DNA of 64,000 bases from the NCBI RefSeq assembly GCF_002860255.1, contig NZ_PGVE01000063.1, positions 62,001-126,000 on the forward strand. Direction: 5' to 3'. This DNA is from Neobacillus cucumis (lineage in GTDB: Bacteria; Bacillota; Bacilli; Bacillales; Cytobacillaceae). The notes under the pieces were generated by a model. That model was given only the letters and a program-made list of their open reading frames with translations, made no database searches and was not told where the DNA came from. The translations under genes were made by a program, and so were the position numbers. Positions 17,570-25,570 of the stretch are shown here, in pieces. Position 1 is the stretch's first letter. Each line of letters starts with the position of its first letter.

Positions 17570-17723
17570 TAATTGTTGGATAGTGTTAATCCAAGTAACA
17601 TTAAAGACAAGAAATCTTACTAACTAGTTAGGAACAGTAACAAAACTTCACGTCACTTTTTAACTTATTGTAAGCGGTTGCTGATTGTTATTAAAACTCT
17701 GACTGTAAAGGAGGCCAAACTAC

Positions 17724-19226
17724 ATGAAAATGATTAAGGAGGTTAACGTTATTCCTCCTCTTCTAGAAATGCGTAATATTTCAAAGAACTATTCCGGTAT
17801 TACAGTTCTCAATAATATTAATTTAAAGATTCATGCCGGGGAAATATTAGCGCTTGTAGGAGAAAATGGGGCCGGTAAATCTACGTTAATCAAAATACTT
17901 TCTGGTGCCATTAAATCAAATGCAGGCGAGCTTATCATTAACGGAGAAAAGGTAGAATTTAACACCCCTCTTGATGCGGAGAAAAATGAAATTGTTACGG
18001 TATACCAGGAGTTTAATTTGTTCCCTGATCTATCGGTAACGGAAAACCTCTTCTATGGCAATTTTCATAAAACGAAGGGAACCATTAAATGGGCGGCATT
18101 ACATCAAGAGGCCAAAAAGTTCCTAAATGAATTTGGAGTCGATTTACCTGTTGAAAAGCCTGTTTACAACCTTAGCATCGCTCAAAAGCAGATGTTAGAA
18201 ATTGCAAAAGCTTTATATAGGAATGCACGACTAATGATATTGGATGAACCAACTGCAGTTTTAGGGGGAGATGATGTCGATCGGCTACTGTCGATCGTGA
18301 AAGTGCTGCAAAAACGCGGAGTAGCTGTCATCTTCATTTCCCATCGATTAAATGAAATATTTGGGTTAGCTGACCGATATTTGGTGTTAAAAGATGGTCA
18401 GCAAATAGGGGACGGTGAAATTAAAGATACGGATCCTGACCAACTAATTTCCATGATGGTGGGGCGTCATATTAATACTGCTCCTCGTACAAAGATTAAT
18501 TATGAAGTAAACGAGGTTGTCCTTAAGGTAGAAGGGCTAAACCGAGATGGTATCCTTCATAACATCAATTTTTCACTTCATAAAGGAGAAGTACTGGGGA
18601 TCGCAGGATTAAGAGGCGCTGGCAGGACAGAGCTGGTGAGAGCCATATTTGGTGCTGATCCCATCGATTCAGGAAACATTTTTGTAGATGGACATCAGGT
18701 AATTAATACTTCCCCTCGAGTTGCTATTCAAAATGGTATCGGGTTAGTACCCGAAGATAGAGGAAGACAGGGATTATTCAAGAACCTATCATGCCTGCAA
18801 AATATTTTTATGGCCAGCAGTAAAAACAAAGTGATTAAACGCGAAGAGGAACAAAAACAAGCAGACAACTATGTTAAATTACTGAAAATCAAATTACCTC
18901 ATTTGGATTCACTGGTTGGAAGCCTTTCTGGCGGGAATCAGCAAAAGATTGTACTTGCTAAATGGCTGGAGTCTGGAATTAGGGTCCTTCTTCTTGACGA
19001 ACCAACTAGAGGGGTTGATGTTGGAGCTAAAGCTCAGATTTATTCAGTGGTAAGGGACCTATGCGAACAAGGAATGTCTGTTGTCCTAATTTCATCAGAA
19101 TTACCGGAAATCCTTGAAAACAGTCATCGAGTGCTTGTTATGTGTAAAGGTGAAATTACAGGAGAAATGGATCATGAATCAGCCACTGAAGAAGGAATTA
19201 TGAAATATGCCGTGGGAGGGTTGTAA
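17724..19226 (+). CDS. Sugar ABC transporter ATP-binding protein, two NBDs (RbsA-like)
   Basis: 500 residues. The first domain has Walker A GENGAGKST, relaxed signature LSIAQKQMLEIAKAL and Walker B MILDEPTAV. The second has GLRGAGRTE, LSGGNQQK and LLLDEPTRGVD. AAGGAGG sits 9 nt before the ATG. It is immediately followed by a permease and a binding protein, a complete CUT2 importer in the order ATPase-permease-binding protein, unlike the first importer, which starts with its binding protein. Confidence 0.95.
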   Translation: MKMIKEVNVIPPLLEMRNISKNYSGITVLNNINLKIHAGEILALVGENGAGKSTLIKILSGAIKSNAGELIINGEKVEFNTPLDAEKNEIVTVYQEFNLFPDLSVTENLFYGNFHKTKGTIKWAALHQEAKKFLNEFGVDLPVEKPVYNLSIAQKQMLEIAKALYRNARLMILDEPTAVLGGDDVDRLLSIVKVLQKRGVAVIFISHRLNEIFGLADRYLVLKDGQQIGDGEIKDTDPDQLISMMVGRHINTAPRTKINYEVNEVVLKVEGLNRDGILHNINFSLHKGEVLGIAGLRGAGRTELVRAIFGADPIDSGNIFVDGHQVINTSPRVAIQNGIGLVPEDRGRQGLFKNLSCLQNIFMASSKNKVIKREEEQKQADNYVKLLKIKLPHLDSLVGSLSGGNQQKIVLAKWLESGIRVLLLDEPTRGVDVGAKAQIYSVVRDLCEQGMSVVLISSELPEILENSHRVLVMCKGEITGEMDHESATEEGIMKYAVGGL

Positions 19227-19228
19227 CA

Positions 19229-20254
19229 ATGAAAAATGATATTTCTCTTCATTCTGAAGCAGCCGTTATGGAAAAAGCGCCTAATAACAGAGTAATGAAA
19301 CAATTTTTAAAGCAATATCGAGTGACGATTCTTCTATTTGTAGTCATCCTAGCTTTAACCACTGTGTTAACACCAGAATTCTTCAATGTAACCAATATTA
19401 CGAACGTAGTACGGCAGGCCTCCGTAGTGGGAGTGGTTGCCATCGGCATGACCTTTGTCATACTAACTGGAGGGATTGACCTTTCAGTAGGGGCCATTCT
19501 AGCTGTCTCTGGAGTATCATTCGCCATGATGTTAAATAGTGGTTTATCCATTCCTCTCGCTATTGCAGTAGTGATCCTAATAGGTATTTTTATTGGAATG
19601 ATCAACGGAGTTGGTGCAACATTCTTAGGAATTCAACCCTTTATCATGACATTAGCTACCATGGCAGTTGGAAATGGAGTGGCTTTACTTCTATCAAATG
19701 GTGCGCCTCAGAGTTTCAATGTAAACAGCAAAATCATCGACTTGTTAGGTAATGGAGGAATAGGTCCTATTCCAGGTCCTGTGCTTTTATTTGTTGTAAT
19801 CGCTTTGATTTCTTGGCTATTACTAAAATATTTACCTTTTGGCCGATTTGTTTATGGGGTTGGAGGCAGTATCGATGCTGCACGACTTTCCGGTGTTAGA
19901 ACGACCCGTATCTTACTTTTTGTATATGCCATCAGCGGTCTATGTGCAGCTGTAGCAGGAATAATTAATGCTTCTAGACTCTATGTTGGGCACCCTACCG
20001 CAGATAGCAATATCATGCTGGATAGTATCGCAGCGGTTGTTATTGGCGGAACCAGTTTAATGGGGGGCCGAGGCGGAGTTGGCGGAACCATTCTTGGAGC
20101 TTTGTTATTGGCAATGGTTGCTAATCTACTAAACTTACTAGGAGTTTCCCCATTCAATCAGCAAATTGCGAAGGGTGTCATTATTGTAGCCGCAGTTCTG
20201 TTCACAATGCCGAATTTAAAGCAACATATCAAACAACAGTGGACTGGATTATGA
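19229..20254 (+). CDS. Sugar ABC transporter permease (RbsC-like)
   Basis: 341 residues with multiple hydrophobic helices and the family segments TGGIDLSVGAILAVSG (about 85-100) and GGTSLMGGRGGVGGT (about 270-285). It starts 2 bp after the ATPase stop with GGGAGG in the end of that gene. It forms the membrane channel of the second importer. Confidence 0.95.
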   Translation: MKNDISLHSEAAVMEKAPNNRVMKQFLKQYRVTILLFVVILALTTVLTPEFFNVTNITNVVRQASVVGVVAIGMTFVILTGGIDLSVGAILAVSGVSFAMMLNSGLSIPLAIAVVILIGIFIGMINGVGATFLGIQPFIMTLATMAVGNGVALLLSNGAPQSFNVNSKIIDLLGNGGIGPIPGPVLLFVVIALISWLLLKYLPFGRFVYGVGGSIDAARLSGVRTTRILLFVYAISGLCAAVAGIINASRLYVGHPTADSNIMLDSIAAVVIGGTSLMGGRGGVGGTILGALLLAMVANLLNLLGVSPFNQQIAKGVIIVAAVLFTMPNLKQHIKQQWTGL

Positions 20255-20335
20255 TGGTAGATCATCTTTAAGAAAGGAGGAAATGATAAGCATTAAAAGC
20301 TAGTACAAAAGGGAATTTAAGGGGGAGATTATTTT

Positions 20336-21385
20336 ATGAATTTAAAAAAAATAAAAAGTTTAGTAGGAGTTTCATTAATCATGTTTCTCGTGACTGCCTG
20401 TAATAGTAATTCATCTACGGAGACCACTGCATCTACCAAATCTAAGGGGCCGGTGAAAATCGATTATGGTCTTTACTGTGGGTCTGATTGTCAGGCAGCC
20501 TTAACATTAAAAGCTTCCCCTGATTCGATCAAAGGAAAAGTGGGATTAGCGATTGCATCGACAACATTTCCTTATGGAGTAGCCGTTAAGAACAGGTCAG
20601 AGGAAGCTGCTAAGAAGTATTTCCCTAATATGGAGTTACTAGTCGGAGATGGCCAAAATGATCCCGTGGTGCAGACAAGACTCGTGGATGATTTTATCGC
20701 AAAGGGTATAAAGGTTTTAATCATAAATGCAGTTGAAAAGGATGCGTTGGCTCCGGCTGTTAAAAGAGCGGAAGCTGCAGGGATTAAGGTTATAGCATTT
20801 GACCGTACTGTTAATGCTCCTGTTCTCACTACAATAAAAGCCAATGATATAGATTTAGGATTGGCAGCGGGAAAAGACCTCGCGACTCGATTGCATGGTA
20901 AAGGTAATGTAGTCGAACTGCAAGGGAGCCCATCCGCCTCTCCTACTATTGATAGACACAAAGGGTTTATGGAAGCACTTAAAGATTCTCCGGGAATTAA
21001 AGTGATTGCTAGTCAAAATGCCAACTATGATCAAGCACAGGGTCTGAAAGTAATGGAGGATTTATTGCAAAGATTCCCTAAGGGCAAGATTGATGCCGTA
21101 TTTACCCATGCTGACATCATGACGCTAGGTGCGATTCAGGCGATTAAAGCTGCAGGAAGAGAAAAGGAAATCAAAGTCATTAGTATTGATGGTCAACAAG
21201 CTGCTTTTGACAATATTTCTAAAGGAATTATGGATTCTACTGCAGTTTATCCTGTTGTCGTTCCTATGAGTATTATTGCAGCTGCTAAAGCCTTAGCCGG
21301 TGAAGAAATGCCGGAATTCATTAAATTAGATGCACCAGTTGTGACAAAGGAAAATGTATCAAAATATAACGGTACAACCTATTAA
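20336..21385 (+). CDS. Sugar substrate-binding lipoprotein (RbsB-like)
   Basis: 349 residues; signal peptide with lipobox VTAC (Cys22), Ser/Thr linker, then a type-1 periplasmic-binding fold (GKVGLAIASTTFPYG through the VISIDGQQAAFDNI hinge segment). Its sequence is clearly different from the pair at 4829/13257, so its ligand is likely different. An unusual CysX5-Cys pair (YCGSDC) lies just after the linker. GGGGGAGA precedes the ATG. Confidence 0.92.
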   Translation: MNLKKIKSLVGVSLIMFLVTACNSNSSTETTASTKSKGPVKIDYGLYCGSDCQAALTLKASPDSIKGKVGLAIASTTFPYGVAVKNRSEEAAKKYFPNMELLVGDGQNDPVVQTRLVDDFIAKGIKVLIINAVEKDALAPAVKRAEAAGIKVIAFDRTVNAPVLTTIKANDIDLGLAAGKDLATRLHGKGNVVELQGSPSASPTIDRHKGFMEALKDSPGIKVIASQNANYDQAQGLKVMEDLLQRFPKGKIDAVFTHADIMTLGAIQAIKAAGREKEIKVISIDGQQAAFDNISKGIMDSTAVYPVVVPMSIIAAAKALAGEEMPEFIKLDAPVVTKENVSKYNGTTY

Positions 21386-21410
21386 TTAATAAAATTTAGG
21401 AGGAATTACT

Positions 21411-22280
21411 ATGACAATGAAACTATCTTTTAACACTTGGCCTTATGCAAGCTTTCCAGTTTGGTTACCAGCCTATCCACTTGAAGAGGTAATCAAGCGT
21501 ATTGCCAATATTGGTTATGATGGAATTGAAATCGGTGCTGCCAGCCCTCATTGCTATCCGCCTACAACCACAAAAGAAAGACGCAAAAACATTAAAAGTG
21601 TATTAGAGTATTACAATCTTGAAGTATCTAGTATGCTGCCTGGTCTTAGCGGTGGCCCTGGTCATAACGTTGCTTCACCTATACCTGAAGAACGCCGGCA
21701 TACTATTGAGCATTATAAACAAGTGGTTGAGCTATGTGCTGAGTTAGGAGGAAAAACAGTCCTTTATATTCCAGGTTGGCAAGTTTTCGGAACAACTCGT
21801 AAACAGGCTTGGGCTTGGAGCTGTGAGGCACTTAGTGAAATCTCTAAAACGGCAGCCGATTATGGAGTTACGATGGTTATTGAACCTACCCCATTTGATA
21901 GTAATCTAGTCGATCGTTGTGACGATGCTATTGAGTTGATGCAAGAAGTGGCGGAACCTAATGTAAAGTTGATGTTTGATACCTTCCATGCCCTTTACCG
22001 AAAAGAAGTTTCATCAGATTATGTATACAGCATGGGTGAAAATCTCCACCATATTCATATTTCTGATAATGATCGTTTAGTTCCTGGACAAGGTAGAGGA
22101 GATTTCGTTTCTCTCATCAATGCACTTAAGGATATTAATTATGATGGATATCTAGCCATGGAACTTGGGTTTGACCGCCGCGATATTGAGCCGGACAATG
22201 TGGCACGTCAAGCATTCGAGTATCTGAAACCATTGGTGGATGAAGCCAATAAGAGCATGTTAATTAAAGCTGAAAGATAA
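21411..22280 (+). CDS. TIM-barrel sugar (phosphate) isomerase/epimerase family protein
   Basis: 289 residues, paralog of 11189 with the same landmarks: FNTWPYASFP start, Glu in IEPTPFDSN, Asp in MFDTFHALYR, His in HHIHISD, Glu in AMELGF. These suit a divalent-metal enzyme acting on a keto-sugar or related compound. AGGAGG lies 7 nt before the ATG. It is in the second importer's operon, 26 bp after the binding-protein gene. The reaction is not determinable. Confidence 0.88.
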   Translation: MTMKLSFNTWPYASFPVWLPAYPLEEVIKRIANIGYDGIEIGAASPHCYPPTTTKERRKNIKSVLEYYNLEVSSMLPGLSGGPGHNVASPIPEERRHTIEHYKQVVELCAELGGKTVLYIPGWQVFGTTRKQAWAWSCEALSEISKTAADYGVTMVIEPTPFDSNLVDRCDDAIELMQEVAEPNVKLMFDTFHALYRKEVSSDYVYSMGENLHHIHISDNDRLVPGQGRGDFVSLINALKDINYDGYLAMELGFDRRDIEPDNVARQAFEYLKPLVDEANKSMLIKAER

Positions 22281-22302
22281 ATTTTTCGACACTGGTAAAT
22301 TC

Positions 22303-22347
22303 CTATCAATTTGGTATGCATATCGTTGAATATACCAAATTGATAGG
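22303..22347 (+). other. Perfect 16-bp stem-loop between isomerase and cupin genes
   Basis: CCTATCAATTTGGTAT at 22303-22318 is exactly complementary to 22332-22347 with a 13-nt loop, followed by TTTTGAG. It could be an internal terminator or attenuator, or an RNA-processing site dividing transporter genes from downstream enzymes. Confidence 0.8.
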
Positions 22348-22371
22348 TTTTGAGAGAAAGGGGAAGATATT

Positions 22372-22797
22372 GTGAGTGATAAAAAATTATATGTTACACC
22401 GGATGATGTAGAAACATTGATGTTTGACTGGGGCTGCTTTAAGTTAACCTCAACACCGGAAGTTACAGGAGCAAAAAGCTTTAGCACGGGTGTAGTGGTG
22501 GTGGATCCAGGTAAAGGGCACGAACGGCATAACCATCCTGGTACGGAAGAAGTCATCTATATCGTTTCCGGTGAGGGTGAACAGATGGTGGAAGATGAAA
22601 ATGGCAATCCAGTGGTACAGAAAGTGACAGCGGGCTGCACTGTCTATGTTCCTGAAGGCAGATACCATTATACCATCAATACTGGATGGGAACCGATGAA
22701 ATCATTTGTGATTTACTCCCCAGCAGGTGCCGAGCAGGAGTTAAAGGAATTACCTGATTGCAGAATAGCACCGCCCGGTGAGATACCAAATCGATAG
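22372..22797 (+). CDS. Single-domain cupin protein
   Basis: 141 residues from GTG 22372 after AAAGGGGA. It has the cupin motif 1, GHERHNHPGTEEVIYIVSGEGE region (about 45-66), providing His/His/Glu metal ligands, and motif 2 VYVPEGRYHYTIN (about 90-102). Small cupins of this kind are often sugar or keto-acid isomerases, or bind metals. It sits immediately before the Tm-1-like gene. The function is unknown. Confidence 0.85.
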   Translation: MSDKKLYVTPDDVETLMFDWGCFKLTSTPEVTGAKSFSTGVVVVDPGKGHERHNHPGTEEVIYIVSGEGEQMVEDENGNPVVQKVTAGCTVYVPEGRYHYTINTGWEPMKSFVIYSPAGAEQELKELPDCRIAPPGEIPNR

Positions 22798-22824
22798 TCC
22801 GAATTCATAAGGAGGTAAAGGAAC

Positions 22825-24069
22825 ATGGCAACTGTCGTTGTGTTAGGAACACTGGACACGAAAGGGAACGAACACAACTTCGTCAATGAGATCATCCGCA
22901 ATAAAGGTTGTGATGTCGTACTGATCGATATTGGTGTTCTGGGACAGCCTCAAATCAGACCAGAAATAAGCAGAAAGGAAGTAGCTCGTGCAGGTGGAGT
23001 TGAGATTGAAGAACTCGTCCAAAAAAATGATCGCGGATATGCCATGGAGGTCATGGCAGTCGGCGCAACAGAGATTGTTCGTCAATTGCATAAGGACGGA
23101 AATCTCGATGGGATTCTTGCCTTAGGGGGTTCCGGCGGTGCTTCCATTGCAACCCACGCCATGCAGGCACTTCCGATCGGGGTGCCGAAGCTTATGGTTT
23201 CGACAGTTGCTTCAGGTGATACAAGACCTTATGTGGGTGAATCCGATATCACGATGATGTATTCGGTGGTAGATATAGCAGGGATCAATTCAATATCAGA
23301 AAAAATTCTCTTTAATGCCGGGACAGCTATCGCGGAAATGGCCATCGCCAGCAGCACCTTTGTGCCGCGAAAACATAGCAGGCCATTGGTTTCCATCACG
23401 ATGTTTGGTGTTACAACACCATGTGTTTTACAAGCTAGCAAATGGCTGGAATCAAAAGGATATGAAATAGTGGTATTCTCTGCTAATGGTGTTGGCGGGC
23501 GAGCAATGGAGACTCTTATGAGAGATGGATTTATTAAGGCTTCATTGGATGTAACCACTACGGAACTGGCTGATGAGCTGGTTGGAGGAGAACTTTCAGC
23601 AGGTCAAGAGCGGTTGGAAATGGCCGGGCGCCTAGGTATTCCACAGGTTGTTTCACTGGGAGCCTTAGATATGGTGAATTTCGGTCCAGCTGACACACTC
23701 CCTGCACATTTTCATGGGAGAAAGATATATAAGCATAACCCAAATGTTACACTTATGCGTACGACAGAAGAAGAGTGTAATCAACTTGGAAAGATCATGG
23801 CACATAAATTGAATCAAGCAAAAGGACCAGTAAGCGTGTTTATTCCGCTCAAGGGCTTTTCTGCAATTGCCAAAAAAGGCGATGTTTTCTATCATCCTCA
23901 GGCGGATAGAGCACTAATTGATTCCCTTAAAGAATCGTTGGAACCACATATTGATTTAGTTGTCATGGATACAGATATTAACGACCCAGCATTTGCTGAG
24001 GCAATGGCGAAGAAGTTACACGAGCTATTTTCTAATAATAAAAAAGTCGGGGTGTTGAATTATGAGTAG
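22825..24069 (+). CDS. Tm-1-like ATP-binding domain protein (UPF0261)
   Basis: 414 residues. It starts VVVLGTLDTKGNEHNFVNEII, typical of the family, and has a glycine-rich stretch ALGGSGGASIATHAM (about 95-110) and the VSTVASGDTRPYVGESDI region (about 128-145). The plant homologue Tm-1 is known for binding tobamovirus replication proteins; the bacterial role is not established as far as I know. It overlaps the next gene by 8 bp, so the two products are probably made together. In some organisms the two domains are fused. Confidence 0.9.
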   Translation: MATVVVLGTLDTKGNEHNFVNEIIRNKGCDVVLIDIGVLGQPQIRPEISRKEVARAGGVEIEELVQKNDRGYAMEVMAVGATEIVRQLHKDGNLDGILALGGSGGASIATHAMQALPIGVPKLMVSTVASGDTRPYVGESDITMMYSVVDIAGINSISEKILFNAGTAIAEMAIASSTFVPRKHSRPLVSITMFGVTTPCVLQASKWLESKGYEIVVFSANGVGGRAMETLMRDGFIKASLDVTTTELADELVGGELSAGQERLEMAGRLGIPQVVSLGALDMVNFGPADTLPAHFHGRKIYKHNPNVTLMRTTEEECNQLGKIMAHKLNQAKGPVSVFIPLKGFSAIAKKGDVFYHPQADRALIDSLKESLEPHIDLVVMDTDINDPAFAEAMAKKLHELFSNNKKVGVLNYE

Positions 24070-24898
24070 AAAAGAAATTTTAAGCCGATTAAAAGAACAA
24101 GTAGCGAAAGGGATCCCCATCATCGGTGCAGGAGCAGGTACGGGCATTTCTGGTAAGTGTGCCGAAGCCGGAGGGGCTGATCTACTGATTGTTTATAATT
24201 CAGGACGTTTTAGAATGGCTGGTAGAAGCTCTATTTCTGGATTGATGCCATATGGAGATGCAAATCAAATTGTAGTAGACATGGCAGCTGAGATATTGCC
24301 TGTCGTAAAAAATGCTCCAGTACTTGCTGGTGTATGCGGTACTGATCCTTTTAGAGACATGCGTTCCTTCCTGGAAGAATTAAAAAAGATTGGATATCAA
24401 GGCGTTCAAAATTTCCCAACAGTTGGACTTTTCGAGGGACGAATCCGACAGAATATGGAAGAGACAGGTCTTGGATATGATCGGGAAGTGGAGATGATCC
24501 GTATAGCGCGTGAACTGGATCTATTAACTACACCTTATGTTTTCAATGAGCAGGAAGCACGGGACATGGCTGCTGCTGGGGCGGACATTATTGTTGCTCA
24601 TGTTGGTACAACGCTTAGTGGATTAACTGGTGCCCACAGTACTATGGATCTTGATGAAGCTGCCCGAATTATTCAGACTATCCACGATGCTGCCAAAGAA
24701 GTAAACCCTGATGTTCTTGTCATTTGCCATGGCGGCCCGATCGCGGGACCAAAAGATGTGGAATATATATTAGAGCATACCAATGGTATCGATGGTTTTT
24801 ATGGTGCTTCTAGTATGGAACGACTGCCTGTTGAAGTAGCTATTATTGAAAACACACAACGTTTTAAGTCATTACCATTGTCTAAGGCACGGGTTTAA
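24062..24898 (+). CDS. Phosphoenolpyruvate-hydrolase-family TIM-barrel protein
   Basis: 278 residues, IGAGAGTGISGKCAEAGGAD at the N terminus, VLAGVCGTDPFRDM (about 97-110), NFPTVGLFEG and CHGGPIAGPKD (about 220-230). This is the family that pairs with, or is fused to, Tm-1-like domains. It resembles PEP-mutase/isocitrate-lyase-type barrels, hence the family name; the true substrate is unknown. The start lies within the end of the preceding gene. Confidence 0.88.
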   Translation: MSRKEILSRLKEQVAKGIPIIGAGAGTGISGKCAEAGGADLLIVYNSGRFRMAGRSSISGLMPYGDANQIVVDMAAEILPVVKNAPVLAGVCGTDPFRDMRSFLEELKKIGYQGVQNFPTVGLFEGRIRQNMEETGLGYDREVEMIRIARELDLLTTPYVFNEQEARDMAAAGADIIVAHVGTTLSGLTGAHSTMDLDEAARIIQTIHDAAKEVNPDVLVICHGGPIAGPKDVEYILEHTNGIDGFYGASSMERLPVEVAIIENTQRFKSLPLSKARV

Positions 24899-24982
24899 TA
24901 GAACTCTAATATGATTTGATTATACATTTATAGCGGGCAGGAAGTTCCTCCCGCTATTTCAATAATGGGGGAGGGAAAAGCA

Positions 24983-25570
24983 ATGAACAGAAATGAAGAA
25001 TTACCCGTTTTGATGTTTTTAAACCAGGAAGAAGCTAGAACGATTGAAGCCATAGCCTCCCGTATCATTCCAAGTGATGAGACTAGACCGGGCGCAAAAG
25101 AAGCAGGCGCAGTGATTTATATTGATCAATCACTAGCAGGTTATTTTAGGCATCTTCAAACATTTTACCGTCAAGGAATCATCGAATTCGAATCTTTTTG
25201 TAGAGAAAAATTTGGATTAGCTTTTAAAAATCTTACTGAGGAGCAGCAGGATCAACTTCTACTGTCGATAGAAAAAATTGAAATAGTTGATATAACAGAT
25301 TCCAGTGATGATATAGAGAAAAGAGAAAATTTATTAGCACAATTTTTTGCGGTTGTACACGAGCATACAATGGAAGGAACATTTGGTGACCCATTATATG
25401 GTGGAAATCGTGATGCGGTAGGCTGGAACTTGATTGGCTTTCCAGGCGCACAATGGGGCTATACTCCTGAACAAATGACACTAGGCTTTGATGTGAATCA
25501 AATCAAAGTAAAAACCCTTTCTGATATTCAAAAGGAATACAAGCCAGTGGTAACAGAGGTGAAATTATGA
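24983..25570 (+). CDS. Gluconate 2-dehydrogenase subunit 3-family protein
   Basis: 195 residues from ATG 24983 after GGGAGGG; a start 18 bp upstream coincides with that site. It has the family pattern EEARTIEAIASRIIPSDETRPGAKEAG and the YGGNRDAVGWNLIGFPGAQWGY end. Most relatives carry a twin-arginine signal used to hitchhike the flavin subunit across the membrane; none is seen here. It overlaps the flavin subunit by 4 bp (ATGA), so the two should form one enzyme, probably cytosolic. Confidence 0.88.
   Translation: MNRNEELPVLMFLNQEEARTIEAIASRIIPSDETRPGAKEAGAVIYIDQSLAGYFRHLQTFYRQGIIEFESFCREKFGLAFKNLTEEQQDQLLLSIEKIEIVDITDSSDDIEKRENLLAQFFAVVHEHTMEGTFGDPLYGGNRDAVGWNLIGFPGAQWGYTPEQMTLGFDVNQIKVKTLSDIQKEYKPVVTEVKL

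Noticed and set aside
17669..17682. cre-like sequence TGTAAGCGGTTGCT before the second importer operon
   Set aside because: The left half and centre fit but two positions in the right half do not. Too weak to call without binding data.
23229..23558. 109-codon minus-strand frame within the Tm-1-like gene, and similar antisense frames throughout
   Set aside because: Opposite-strand shadows of strongly supported genes, without ribosome sites or recognisable domains.
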